Shown here piece after piece: positions 6,238-6,241 of a stretch of DNA of 6,241 nt. Positions within the stretch are counted from its first letter, which is position 1, and every line of letters begins with the position of its first letter. The stretch covers positions 1 to 6,241 of the forward strand of contig JAGBHJ010000171.1 in assembly GCA_017935525.1 (NCBI GenBank). Direction: 5' to 3'. The notes below the pieces were generated by a model that made no database searches, was not told the origin of the DNA, and saw nothing but the letters and a program-made list of their open reading frames with translations. Origin of the DNA: Clostridia bacterium (GTDB lineage: Bacteria; Bacillota; Clostridia; HGM11327). The position numbers and the translations under genes were made by a program.

Positions 6238-6241
6238 ATTC

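Overview
The window looks like a piece of a Gram-positive, Clostridia-type (Bacillota) genome, plausibly a gut-associated lineage. This is inferred from three things: a huge secreted protein combining a Big_2 domain with Listeria-Bacteroides (InlB B-type) repeats and a C-terminal membrane anchor, purine-rich ribosome binding sites, and a mixed codon choice at moderate GC. No rRNA, tRNA, CRISPR array, transposase or phage gene is visible. All three reading frames that matter are intact, so nothing suggests a broken or recently rearranged locus.

Layout. Bases 1-3648 (+) are the C-terminal 1215 codons of a surface protein whose beginning lies outside the window: one bacterial Ig-like (Big_2) domain, fifteen tandem repeats of 71-74 residues (271 to about 3516), and a C-terminal hydrophobic segment with a strongly basic tail. 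Sixteen bases later on the same strand is a 255-residue PHP-superfamily metal-dependent phosphoesterase of the histidinol-phosphatase type (3665-4432). A GC-rich hairpin followed by T residues (4443-4484) closes this pair. A convergent 145-base intergenic region holds a second imperfect hairpin. Facing it on the minus strand is a 502-residue GH63/MGH1-like (alpha/alpha)6-barrel glycoside hydrolase (4578-6086). Its upstream region (6087-6241) carries an extended -10 promoter and two inverted repeats that look like operator sites.

How the parts may relate. The surface protein and the PHP enzyme are close enough to share a transcript, but no shared pathway can be read from the sequence. The glycoside hydrolase has no signal peptide, so it probably acts in the cytoplasm on an imported or internally made oligosaccharide or glycoside. 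Its own promoter and candidate operators suggest independent, substrate-linked control. I see no clear new multi-gene system. The points most worth a second look are the two-block structure of the repeat array, the cysteine-bearing decayed repeats in its C-terminal half, the operator-like repeats ahead of the hydrolase, and the hydrolase's unknown substrate.
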